From Mesodorylaimus sp. YZB2_4 (Eukaryota; Nematoda; Enoplea; Dorylaimida; Dorylaimidae), in the NCBI GenBank assembly GCA_030248295.1, contig JASANH010001723.1, positions 372,001 to 436,000 on the forward strand: a DNA stretch of 64,000 nt, in the 5' to 3' direction. Below the pieces are notes generated by a model, which searched no databases, was not told the origin of the DNA, and worked only from the letters and a program-made list of their open reading frames with translations. Below are positions 25,942-39,572 of the stretch, one piece after another (the first letter of the stretch is position 1; each line of letters opens with the position of its first letter). Made by a program: the position numbers and the translations under genes.

Positions 25942-28345
25942 TTAGTGAACACGGTTCCTCAAAAACTGCAAAATCTGATGGAGGGCATCAGGATTCTCCC
26001 CTTCCACATACTGCAACTCCAACACCATCTTCGTATCCCATAATTTGATGGTAAAGTCGAACTTCAAGATGCACCTTTCCATGGCACCGCTGTTTCGTTG
26101 AGTCGATTCAGTTTTCGGGTTGTCCGTGATCAGGGTCGCCGAGCCAGACTCAGATCGATTGATGCAAGCTGCCGACGTGCCGTTCCCATTTTCAGCAGAT
26201 TGCCCCCGCTCGTTGACGCTGACCGAATCTTTGCTGCCGTCAACGCCGGCTGTTGCACGCGGCAATATGCCAGCTCCGTTGCCTGCAAACGAGAGAACTG
26301 CTTGAAAGCCCGCACACACACGCACATCCAAAGCACCAGTGAAGCCTAGCCTACCGTCAGTTCTGGGCATCTTGTGCTTCACTTCCTTCGATCGCTCCAT
26401 CGCCCGCCTTTTTCGTCTGTTGTGAGACCATGTATTCCGTTTCGCTTCAGCTGAGTATCGCACAAATCGTGACAGCACAGATCTTTGGTTCGACTCAGTC
26501 TCCACATACGTTATCTGCGAAGACCCGAACACCACTTAACGCTCACTGGGATCATAAGCACTGGGATCATAACCATACCTCAAGTTCGTCCATGATTCGG
26601 AGAACCCGCTCCAACACTTTGTCAAAAGTATATGGTCGCACGGCGTCGGCCGGCACTTCAAAAAGCAATGGAGGTCGCTTTTTCTTTGTACCCGTTTGAT
26701 TAGTCGGCTAAATTAAGAAAGATGTTGGATACGCTTTCCAAAATCATCAGGAGAACTTACCTTCAGTTTCAAATCAGCAACGAAAGTCCAAGCCAACGCC
26801 CAGCGTTGAGTCTTTCCTTGAGAAAATGTGGTCACGCACATGTCCGCCATCTGTAGACATAGGACTTTCACGGTAGAACTCTCCATGCGACAGATTATAA
26901 GCAGTTACTCACCTTGATTTCGCGCAACTTCGCTTTAAGTGGTCCCAAACTAGCCTTCTTGCCGATCATAGACGTATATATTCTACAAAAGCAAGAGCTT
27001 ATCCCTCGTCCAATGCGACATATGAACAGCGACTGGCACTCCGCATCTAACAGACACTGTCAGATAACAGGAGGCAGGCTTACCTAACTCGGGTTCCCAA
27101 CTTCACGCTGTCTTCAATTATCTTGGACACGAACCCCACTTCCCCGCCTTCGGCGCAGACTTCATTGAATTTAGCCACGGTTGCCGAGTGTGGTTCTGGT
27201 CTTCCAGGTCGACCAGCTGATGCACAATAGGTCAATTCGCCAATCACATCGTAGAAAGGCGGATTACACATGCAGAAGTCAAAACTACGTTCAGAAACTG
27301 AGTCCGCTACACCGCACAGAGCAGTCTGTTCGTCCACTTTTATCACTGAAAATTATTAATTTTGTTAACATGGAAGTCTGCGGCATGAAATGATTTGGTT
27401 TACCTTCGATAAGATGATGTAGACTATTACGCTCAACATTTCTCCGTGCCACCTCCACGGATACAGCATCGCGCTCCGTTGCAACAAAATGCCATCCAGC
27501 ATTTTTAGCGCCCAATAAAGCGTAAATGCACGACGCTCCAGTGCCTGAAACAAAAAGTTTTATCTTTGCGCAAGCGAAAGGGCACGTGATAATGTAGGCA
27601 GACAAAAGCCGTTGTAAAAAGTTGCCTGTTTGACAGAATTTATAGCAAAGAGAAAGGATAAAATATGTTGTCCTATCCCCTACCCTATAAATAATGTAGG
27701 CACTATTAGGCCTAGGCCTGCAGCGGTAGTAGCGGCACCGTCTATTGTGCAAAACGCTAGCGCCCGAAATCAAGGCGATGAAAGAAAAATTTACGGCAGA
27801 ACAACCGCTTAAGCCAAACAATAGCCTGCAAGCAATATCCCAATCAGAATATGACTCATGATGCAACGTGAGCGTGACTCAGTGTCTGATAAGGTCTCGT
27901 CTCTACTCACTGCACCGCGCAATTTCATTGAATTTGAGAAAAATCATTACCAATATCGATTCCCCACACATCGCCTTTCCGTTTGTGGTCCCCAGCAATC
28001 TGTTCGACCATATCTTCCAGCCATAAAATATAATTTAATCGTAGAGGAATTCTAGGCACCAACGAATCTGATGGCAATTCCACGTCGAGATCAAAATCGT
28101 TTTTCAGTAAAGCTTGCGTCAAAGCTCTCACCGATTCCGGATTTTTGAAATCGATTGAAATCTAACCAGCAAATTATAAAAGCTTCAAGGAAACCCAGCA
28201 AAAAACTTTTAATTATGCCTACTTTGCCTCCAAGATCGATGTTGCAGAATTTCTTGAAGTCCGGATACTTTGCGGCTAACTCCTTGAAATTTGGGGGATT
28301 ATCCTTGTAAACATTTCGAGGATGCATAAAAGCATTAAACGCCAT
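25942..28345 (-). CDS. METTL16: RNA N6-adenosine methyltransferase METTL16 (METT-10)
   Basis: Writes m6A on U6 snRNA and on SAM-synthetase transcripts (family knowledge). Nine exons in transcript order: 28223-28345, 27951-28161, 27404-27544, 27084-27345, 26913-26982, 26761-26850, 26579-26707, 26355-26514, 25942-26282; phases agree and give about 508 residues. The N-terminus MAFNAFMHPRNVYKDNPPNF matches the family's RNA-binding arm. The Rossmann segment shows GIDIGTGASCIYALLGA (SAM site) and the catalytic FDFCMCNPPF (NPPF motif). The SMIGKKASLGPLK and FSQGKTQRWALAW blocks are family-typical. The C-terminal exon carries the vertebrate-conserved end region (VLELQYVEGEN...), so a VCR-like domain is retained. 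The intron 26283-26354 is 72 nt, 3n and stop-free, so its retention would add 24 residues in a disordered linker. Transcribed away from the tyrosine kinase gene. Confidence 0.96.
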
Positions 28346-29875
28346 TTTCGTGTCTTTTAACCGAAAAAACCGAACTCAAAAATTCGATGAAAAAGTCAAA
28401 TTTGAGACCGAGAGTTTTTTGTTTTTGCTGTGTTTAGAGCCATCGAGGAAACAAGCTCGAGACTGTTTACTTCATTTAGGCGCGAGATTCAAATAGCTAG
28501 TCTTCAAACTCAAAGATATATAGGTACATTCGTCATCATTGGGAAGGTGATCGGGATAGTCGAAACCTCCCGACCTTCTAATACCTTGCGGAAAAAACTC
28601 TTTCATCTCCTGGAAGGCACTTCGCTTGGTCGTGAGCACTGAACCGTGACATGAGCCGAGTTTGAACAGAGACCTGCGAGACAAGGAGACCGTGTCATAA
28701 ATACCAAATCCGTCAGCTCGTCAACTAGCACCACGCAGCAAACACTGAGAATTCAACGGGATTGCGCACAAGTCGAACCGTGACATTCCTTGTAGCTCCT
28801 CTCTGCACAAATGACGTAAAAACCCTTCGTTCTCCGGGGCCACAGCTTGACTACTTGCACATGCACTATGGGCACTTGTGGCGCTTGTTACACCTGCAAG
28901 TGCCTCGGTGAAACTGGGCCCACTAGTGATCTGCCAGCTAGGATATGTAGATGTGCCAGCTGCTCACAGCCTGGTAGGAAGAGGGATTTTCTACCATATA
29001 TCCCCCTGCGCAAGTCGGATGGCCATCAATCACCAGTTTGTGATGGAAAATATCACTATGTCAACGCCTTGAGTCTTCGCCAAGCCCGCATAAATGAAAT
29101 TGTGCCAGCTGGACCTGTGAGGATGATGACCCATGAGAATAGAACCTACCAACTCATATATTAGCTTTTCGTAAATGTTACTCGCATTTAATTTACAGCA
29201 CATAGACAAAAAAATAGGCACGGTTCTAGTTGTCATGGGCGTACAGTAATTAGCACTACATGAGCAAAGTGTACAGTGTCATTATGAAGGTGCATAGATG
29301 GCGACCTCGTAACAAGTTGAATGTCCATTCAGTTTCTGGTCGATCGTTTAATCATGACCGATGATCGATGACGCTGAATAAAACCTTGATGACGGCCACA
29401 AGCCTTCCAAAATCTTCCAAAAGCCGTTAGATTTTGGATACTACTACCCACTGATTGATTGATCGAAATGTATAAGCCAGATTCGACAGCAGGATACCAA
29501 TTTTGTTGAATTATCCTTGCGAGCCGAAATGAAAACAAGCCAAGACAGATCAAGACGATACACAGACAACGGGTCAGTGAACAACCTTTCGCCCTTAGGA
29601 AAGTGACTCTTTGAAGAAAGTATACAGTGTAGACTGCTTACCCGACTCGGACCTATTTCAAAATCCTCCCTTTATTGATTAATTTAGATTGATTCTCAAA
29701 CGACGAAATGCATACACATGTATAGTAAATGTATACTGTAGTATGTATAGTATAGCAGATATACTGCACAGTATCCCACGGTCGGGTGCTGTAAAGCTGC
29801 ATGACTGTCCCAGGGCGAAGAGCAACAGTCGGCCAGTCCACGACCAGTGGTTCCCCAGAACGGCGTTGAGGCGAC
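28346..29875. other. Divergent intergenic region between METTL16 and the tyrosine kinase
   Basis: About 1.5 kb between two divergently transcribed start codons. Short frames occur on both strands without family matches. A segment near 29700-29770 is rich in alternating TATAC/GTATA words (for example tgtatactgtagtatgtata), and 28850-28960 is rich in short CA/TG words. I see no defined promoter element. Confidence 0.4.
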
Positions 29876-32092
<2,217 letters not shown>

Positions 32093-32402
32093 TGTGTGCG
32101 AGTGCAAACTGTAGTGGTGCGCTGATGTGTTGTAATCAGTGTTGTTGCCTAGGCTAGGCGACGTTGTTGTTGGATCAGAGCGTGCTTTCTCTCTTTTTCG
32201 AGGATTCTTGTCTGCCCATGCTGGGGTTCGAGGGAGGCGGATGATAACAGGGACTGGAACAAGTTGTCTCGTCTCCTCTCCTCACCAGCCAACATTACCT
32301 TGTCCATACGACACTGAAACTCTACCATCGCATAGGGCACATAACAGATCTCGATGTTTACGAAACGTCACCAGTCATCTTTCTAGTCAGCTTCAGTCCG
32401 CG

Positions 32403-32977
32403 TCATTTGCTCGACTGTTTGAGCATGGGCGGTGGTCGTGCGCTCGTCCGCGTCGACGATGTTTTGGGCTGCGACGTTGTCGCCACTTTCTTGGCCTTAG
32501 ATGAGGTCGAACGGCTTTTCGTGCGGCAGTCGAAACAATGGGGCCTGTTGCCGATGTTGACGTATTCGCCGCTGGCCAACGATCGACTGCATTTGACGCA
32601 CTTGGCGCACTCCTTGTGGTAGTCCTTGTCACACAGGGTCAGGCACATGCCTCCCTCCAACGATTTATTGCATCCTAAAACAGCTAACATGCGCCCGTCG
32701 AGGAAGTAAAGGTGGTTGCTTTCCCAAAGCGCCCTCTTAGGGAGGAAGTCACTGCGTACTTACCGGCGCACTTCGGGGCGACTTCAGCTATGTAGCAGTC
32801 TCGGCAGTAGTGTTTTCCTTGGACGTCATGGAAGCGCAATTGTAGTCGCTGATTGCACTTGTCGCATGTGAAGCAGGCGCAGTGGATGAAGGTGTTGCCG
32901 AGTTGAACGGCCTTCAGACCCAAAGTCTCGTCGCACTTGATGCACTTGGCCCCCGGGGGAATTCGATTATCGGCCAT
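32403..32977 (-). CDS. Small protein with two LIM domains
   Basis: Two exons, 32764-32977 and 32403-32674, encode 161 residues. LIM1 runs CIKC...GNTFIHCAC FTCDKC...GKHYCRDC and LIM2 CAGC...CDKDYHKECAKCVKC...RPHCFDC, both with full zinc-ligand sets (final ligands Cys). A short basic Ser/Thr/Pro tail follows (about 45 residues) with no catalytic domain, so a protein-protein adaptor role is inferred. I cannot place it confidently in the CRP, LMO, testin or FHL groups. The ATG at 32977 is the first in frame; upstream in-frame sense codons lack another ATG. It is convergent with the tyrosine kinase, with 310 bp between the stop codons, and lies upstream-to-downstream on the same strand as the astacin gene. 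Confidence 0.86.
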
Positions 32978-33083
32978 ACTGCCCAACTGATGCAAGCGAT
33001 CTCCGGTACGACTAGACTACAGACTGATGTAACTGAAAGAGTCGTTTGCGATTACACTGCCCATGCCACTTGCAAGAACGGGG

Positions 33084-33172
33084 TGTCCGCGATAGCGCAA
33101 TGGTTCGGTGGTGTCTACCCGTATCGCTCGGAAGCGAGCGGCTGGGCTCGTCACAGGTTCAAGCCCCAGTGA
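33084..33172 (+). repeat. tRNA-like sequence with A and B boxes
   Basis: TAGCGCAATGG resembles an RNA polymerase III A box and AGGTTCAAGCCCC a B box, spaced as in a tRNA gene with a long variable region. The T-stem is only partly paired and the acceptor arms do not match, so a tRNA pseudogene or SINE head is more likely than a working tRNA. It sits between the LIM and astacin genes. Confidence 0.4.
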
Positions 33173-33837
33173 TAGAGGTCGGTTTGCGAATCACAAACCC
33201 TCGCCGACCTTGCACGCCAGGCCGTGGGAAACTTTCCTGGTACCGTAGAGGTGCTCCGAGTGGGGAGACGGAAGCCAAACAAGTTGGTAACCTCGGTTGT
33301 CGAACACTGACAGGGGGCCACTGACGCCCGCCATCGTCCGAGGAATTCGATGTTTGGTCCAGAATGCCCTCGTGTAGAGATGCTCCAATGAAGTGGAGAC
33401 GCTCGGAGAAACGCTGCTGTGTGAGTAGTGCGCAGCCCTGCTTAGACAAATAAAAACTACATGTCGAAGTGACATGGCAGTGTAAAACTTTGCTTGGATC
33501 TTACCATGTCGAATTCCAGGTATGCATTCGACTTTTGTTTTCCTTTCACGTGTACGTGTCCGGCCTGATATGCTAGTAAGAGTTTTCCGTCCTAGCAGTG
33601 GCGTAAGAGTAATTTAGAGACTGCTGCGGATGCCTAACGATTAAAATATTATTCTTCAACGGAACCTGCAGTACAGTAATGACCGAGTATGGCTGATGAG
33701 GGGCGCTGGCATTCATGGCCAACGTCCCAACGTATAAAATGACAGTTGTAAAGCAGAAATACAGGTATATAGACGAGGAGTAAAGAATCGGAAACAGCAC
33801 TATGATACAGAGCGGGTTCCAATGACCCCTAACAGTC

Positions 33838-36451
33838 TTAGTTATCATCATCGGCCATTGAAGCCATGGATGGCGGAGCTGGCTGAGTGCAGATGCCGCA
33901 AGCCAGTGGGCAGGTGCGTCTCATGTAAATGCTGAAACCCGTTTTGGTGCAGTATCCTTTTCCAGCCCACGAATCGCAGTGGCTGTCGGTGTCAACGCAC
34001 GTCTCACTGGTCCTGGTGCTAGTTCGGATAGTGGTCGTCGAAGTGGTCATCCTTTGATCACTTCTTTCTTGTTGATTGCCGCACATGTCGCAGGACTTGG
34101 GGCAGTACTGACGCATGTAGTCGGGGTAGGAGGAGCAATAGTTGAGTCTGTACCAGAAGAAGCACTGCCACTTCTTGTTCTCGCACCTCGCTTCGGTCAG
34201 TATTGGGCGTCGGGTGGTCGTGGTCGTGCGGGGGTCTGATCCACCTCTTTCTTCCTCATTCTGGTTGCATTGGTAAAGCTTGTTCAACTTTTGCAAATCC
34301 AAACTACTGAACCCGTCTCGCTGTCCCATGCGATCTCCGCCTGGTTTCTTGGCGCGTATTGTGCGCTGACTGTTTTTTGTGAATGCGTAAGGACCTGAAG
34401 AAAGTTTTGGCTCAAAGCACGGGTTGGACATATGTACAGTATAAGGTGATGGGGAACAAGATTTATGCGCCTGCGCACCACGACAAGAGCTCACTGCCCT
34501 GGCTTGAGGCTGTAAACTACGAAAGGAGTGCACAGATAGGGCACAAGTCCCGCCTCGACACACACGCTCACCATAATGCATAATACTGCCATAGTCATAA
34601 GGCAGATCGAGCAACGTAATCGTCCTCAATGAATATTTTTCAAACTGGTCAGTGGCATCTGTCTGAACGTTCGAGAAGATGATATCAATGTAATCATCTC
34701 TGTCGGATCGGCTTTGCTCGTGGAAAAAGCCAGCAGCATGCATCAGTTCGTGTTGTATGGTGCCAGTCTGCAAAGGTCAAATGCCACCCCACAATGCCTA
34801 GAGCAGAGATCGGGCTCATTACCTGCATGCATCCAGAATCCAGTGAGACAGGCTGTCTGCCTCCTGTCCTTCCGACTAGCGAGTAGCAGCCGTCGTCGGG
34901 GAATATATAGATGTAGTCTCGGTGCTGACCCTCGTCACGTGGCACGAATCGTATGCAAGTCTTCTTGTGGTATTCGTCCATGGCCTTGGCAATTATCCGT
35001 TTACTGTAAGTACCGTAACGGCTGGAGATAACGTACTAAAACCAACGCAAAGTTAGGGACCAAATAAATGCATTTCTATATTTTGACAAGGTCAATATCC
35101 TAATGATGGATACTCAAGCCTACTGCATGAGATCTCGCGTATATTTTTTTAAAAAATTCTCCCTATTATTATTGCCCGCCCCCGTGAGTGCGCTAATGTT
35201 AATCCTAAATTGAGCGTACCGGAATTTCACCATTTGGCCAACGCCTCCATGAATCGCGAATGGCATTGCGTGCGAATGAATTGCTATTGTTAACGAAAAT
35301 GTGGACGGTCGAGCCGTTCAGACCGGCAATATCTCCTTCGAATTTGTTGGCCCTGAGTAATGGATCCGTTTGAGTGTTAACGCCCGCGTTACGCAAGTCA
35401 ACTTCCAGCAATCGCCTCGACTCCTGGAAATCTTCTGGGGTCAAATGAGTGTCGCGCTCGTCCACATTGTTCAGAATTAGCTAGAACATGAAAGAGCGGC
35501 ATTGTGTGAGTGGGCTATGTTGCGAGTGCTACACTGCACTCTTGGCAATCAGTTGGCATGGTAAGCATGAAATACTAATCTAGTTTATCACTAATGCAAG
35601 AGCAAATGAGTCAGCGAGTGACTAATTCAGTCAGCGTATATATGTCCTTAATATTCATTGCTTATCACCCTGCATCTGCTTATACATCATCGCTGTCCGA
35701 CTTATGTCATCATGTTTGCTCCCACACATCCTCCCCATCCCTCCTTTCCCACTTCTTCCTACTCGTTCCAACCAGAATCTGCAGCCTGTTGTCTTCCTCC
35801 CCCTGAATCAAGAACTGGTTCCTCGCCTTAGAACCAGCCCGTTGTTTGTTTTCACTTGGATCTACTGCAATACTTGCAACTGAACAATAGCTGTCTCGAC
35901 AGCAGACATTGTTACCAGACTTTGTACATAAAGAAGTCTGTTGATCAAAAAATGAAAATAGGCCACTTTTTGCTAACCTGTGCAAACATCACAGCACAGT
36001 TTTCTAGGCTGCTTCAGAAAATGACTATGGAATCAATTAGTCATACTCGATGTTGCGCTTCGTGGAGTATGACTTAAAGGATGGGGTAAGTTCCAAGAAA
36101 CCAGCAGAACTGGTACAAAAGCAATACGTTCAAAAGATGGGAATGTGAATGAAGTGGGGTGCGCAAATGAGCTTGCTGGAGTGCGAAGTACGAGTAAAAA
36201 GAACTGGGCTATATCAAGTGCTCTAACCACATACTGTACTATGGGAGGAGCGGTAGGTCCAATCTGACCTGGCTCTAACGAGGTATGTGATAACACGAGT
36301 GTTCTGGCCCATCTCATAAACACTGACCCCCATGCTACCCCCAATGACCCACTGAAGTACCACAGCATTCACTTACATCTTCTGGCCTCAATACGGCGGC
36401 AGCTCGAATTAGTAACACGCAGTTGGCAAGAGCGCACACCACCCGAATCAT
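33838..36451 (-). CDS. Secreted astacin (M12A) metalloprotease with two ShKT domains
   Basis: Extracellular zinc protease resembling nematode NAS proteins. Exons in transcript order: 36377-36451, 35220-35480, 34823-35035, 34572-34767, 33838-34394; phases agree and give 433 residues. The start exon is a signal peptide (MIRVVCALANCVLLIRAAA). The propeptide contains FEGDI, whose Asp is the usual zinc-blocking switch. The mature enzyme starts near RNAIRDSWRRWPNGEIP. The zinc site is HELMHAAGFFHEQSR and the Met-turn SIMHYGPYAF. After the protease domain come a Thr-rich linker (TTTTTRRP), a ShKT module (CENKKWQCFFW... ending CPKSCDMC), a second Thr/Ser-rich linker and a second ShKT module ending CPLACGIC. 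ShKT here is a structural domain name, not evidence of toxin function. A large 896-bp first intron separates the signal exon. Substrate unknown; cuticle or digestive roles are common in the family. Confidence 0.94.
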
Positions 36452-39400
36452 TGTCGAATAATACAATATCTTGTCAGTCCTACACTCATGCACCTTTGCG
36501 CGCAGGCTTTCGCGTGCGAAATGACGAGGACAGATCCAGCTTATTCAAGTAGAGGCAGTAGGTACGGGTATAACGAGTCAGAGGAAGGGTGAGATAGTTT
36601 GCAAATCCCAAATCCCTTCCGCCCACTGAACGGCGACCAACACAAACACAACTGAAAGAGAGAAGTGATAAACGGACGACGAATGACTGCCTTTATAACT
36701 GCTCGAGCCAACTACGTGTCCAATCTGATAGGCTACGACGCATGGCAACGTTTCGTCATCGTCATCTCTGATCGCATTGTTTCTCTCAGTAAACGAGCGT
36801 TGGCGACCAAGACGACGGCAGCGAGTTGACTGGCTCGTTCAATAATATCGACCAGCGAGGTGTTTCCTGTCGTTGTTAGTCATCGGCGCACTCACAGTGT
36901 ACACAGCCCGTTTACAGTAATATGTTCCAAGACTCCCACGCCCTTCCCTATTCAGGCCAACTTTCGCTTACTGACACTCCCACTCGATGAAAGGTTCTAA
37001 AAACTTATTCGTAACATCCCTCGCATGGTGGATCCATCCTCGTTCCCGCGAATCGACATGACAATACAGCCCCAAGCAACATGTGATCAAGAGAAGCAGC
37101 GTGCGTGTTGTTTTCAGGTGCTCGAACGGGGTTGACGAGTATTTTTTGTATTTCCAACCGCGTTAAACTATTGTAGTGTACATAAAAAGCCAGTTTAACT
37201 AGAAACTGTGCTATTGGCCTCGGTTCGCGCTAAATTACACACTGGTGACTGACAGACGTCCGTCCAGACACACATTTCAATGTTTGCCTGTCGTTTCTAC
37301 ACCAACTAACTCCACTCTGTCGGCTTTACTGGAACAGGAGGTGTGTACGCTTCAGAAATATTGCACTTTCATTTAATAACGTGTACAAGCCTTGAATGGA
37401 TACGAGAGGGCAAAACTAGGTTTTCGTGTTGAACGGTGGTCCAGCGCTAGCACATGCCAGCTGCGCACTGACGTTTCTGCAGTTCACACGGAGTTCATGG
37501 CTGCATTGTAGAAGCTTGAAAAGGTGGCATTACAGGGTGGATAAGACAGCTTGAAGCATTTTGAATTATTTTGAGTTTCCGAAGCCTGCTGACATGGAGG
37601 GCAGAAATGTCATAGAGAGAGCCACAGAACGGGAACAACAACACCAAATTATAAAGACAGGCATAGCAGGAGATGGGGCATCAACTAAGGGTCAGGCACA
37701 CTATTTTGCCAGACACCCCTACTAACTTTCTGTACCACACGAGGAAATCCTTTCTCAAAGAAATAGACAGCGTTGGTGCTAAAACTAGGCTGAGTCATCT
37801 GATTGTTACCAAAGTGCCTTGATATGATACTGTATCATGCTGGAGAACACGTGAGCGAGTGAGAATGCATGCAAGCATAGTACATAGCACATACTCACAA
37901 GACTGCTAGTATACAAATGTACTGTGTATATCGTAAGCGCTCTTTAGTTTCCCTCCTACGACGCATTTGCTCCCTCAAGTAGTTTCCCGGCGTCGCATGC
38001 TGCTGGGACCAACACCACGGACACCATGTCATTTTTCAGGCAGAGAAGGCAATAAGCCATGCTTATTGAATTGAGTGAGTTCTATATTCTGTATCCCAAG
38101 GGGTGGATATCACGAGAGTGTCCGAGCTCATTTTAGGAATCAAAGTACCAGCTTGTTGTAAAAAAGCTATGCCAAAACGCGTTGAAAATTTTAGTCCTCC
38201 CTCGAATAGCTTCCCCACCTAGGCCCCATTTGAAATAATAATTTCCCTATTGTGCAAACGCGGCTCTTTATCTTTGCTGCCCATCGGTGGCACAGTGGAT
38301 GCGTGGACAGAGTGCGCCGCATCGAACATGGTTGGAGCCACGAGTTGAAGGAGCATAAATGCAGTTTCAATGATATTATGCCCCGCATACCATGGTCCCG
38401 TTTGATTAGGTCCCTACCCTTTCTCCTGGTTTTAACCAAAAAAATTTCCCGTTCCCTCGCCCCAGTCTAGTACAATGGACCCTTTACTTTTACATACAGT
38501 ACTGTACTTCAGTAGCTCTTGTATTTCGCTGAGAAGGTCAGTGATAAAAAAGTGTGCCATGGTTAACCCTGGCAGGGGATTTAGGACTCCCTCTTCACTC
38601 CTTGTTCATCCGAGCCGCTAGCATAACAGCTTTTTAAATTGGTAGCGGAGGCTATGATGCCCGAATAGATACTTTCCATTTCGCCTTCTAAGTGCGTAAT
38701 CATGTAAATGAGGGTGTCTTACTGCTGTCTAAAACTACCCTGTCTTGGGTGTTCATCCTCCACGAACTTTTTTTGGAACGTGAAGAAGACGAGATAATAT
38801 AATGCATTTGCCAGAATGGGGCACGAAGGAGCAAGAGCCATTGATCATTGTTAGTTGCCATCGTGTACTTGGGTGGAGTTGACTGCTCGCTGGATGCAGC
38901 TTAGGTGATTCGGGGAGAAGGGGATAAAAACTTGCCATTTTCACAGCATTCTCATGTTCCCTACCAAGGAAGAGATAAGAGCCAAGTTTTTCTCCAGTTC
39001 ATTGGCGAGTATGTGGAGACGGGAATAGACTATGAGTGACGGTGGCCTCGTCGGCTTTCGCTCTCTGACTAATCCATTTTATCCTCGAGTCAAGCGAAAA
39101 ACTAAAATTCGCCGCCTAACTCGAGCCCTCTTCGACTGGTGTTACGGGTTCGTTAGCGATACTCTTCCTAACAAGCATTGGCAAAGCATGCATGGACTTT
39201 GCTTTTTAGGTTAGCTCGCGTTTCTGATCGAATTATGAGAATGTCTTGCGTGTGTAATAAATGTTAGGCTTGGAGATTTTTACTTCCTACAAGAAGCGTC
39301 TTTGTCCAGAGCAGGTCTTCGAGCAATCCGAGTGTTATCTCGCTCAATCAAGCGATATCGCCCCACGTTATTCCTTTAATCAATACTCTACCAGCGAGAC

Positions 39401-39572
39401 CCTGTCATTCGCAGAAGGCCAATCCACTCGCACAAGACATCCTTGCCTTGCCCTCCAATCACTCTCCTCAACTTGCGAGTCTGCAATCGACACTCGGCCA
39501 TGCACGAAATCGAAGCGCCATCTCTCGGTGGACACTAATCCCTGTTGACTTCGCCTGATCAAACTTCCAGCT
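36452..39572. other. Intergenic region upstream of astacin and of the seven-TM receptor
   Basis: Three kilobases between divergent starts with no secure gene. A + strand frame at 39032-39208 (ATG, 59 codons, ending at an AG|GT) may be an upstream exon of the receptor gene. A tRNA-like A-box region occurs at 38276-38345, and the palindrome TACAGTACTGTA at 38495-38506. Otherwise short unsupported frames only. Confidence 0.4.
38276..38345 (+). repeat. tRNA-like A-box fragment
   Basis: TGGCACAGTGGATGCG matches an A box and the next 50 bases keep tRNA-like spacing, but no clear B box or acceptor stem is present. Weak evidence for a degraded tRNA-derived repeat. Confidence 0.25.

Noticed and set aside
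28472-28684. Minus-strand frame with acceptor- and donor-like ends upstream of METTL16
   Set aside because: Resembles an isolated exon (SLFKLGSCHGSVL...), but METTL16 already starts with a conserved N-terminus downstream and nothing links the two.
28847-29164. Cys-rich 105-codon + strand frame
   Set aside because: The Cys pattern arises from short CA/TG-rich words in the DNA; it starts at TTG and has no ordered zinc-binding spacing.
33084-33172. Functional tRNA gene
   Set aside because: A and B boxes are present but the T-stem and acceptor arms do not pair, so it was listed as a tRNA-like repeat.
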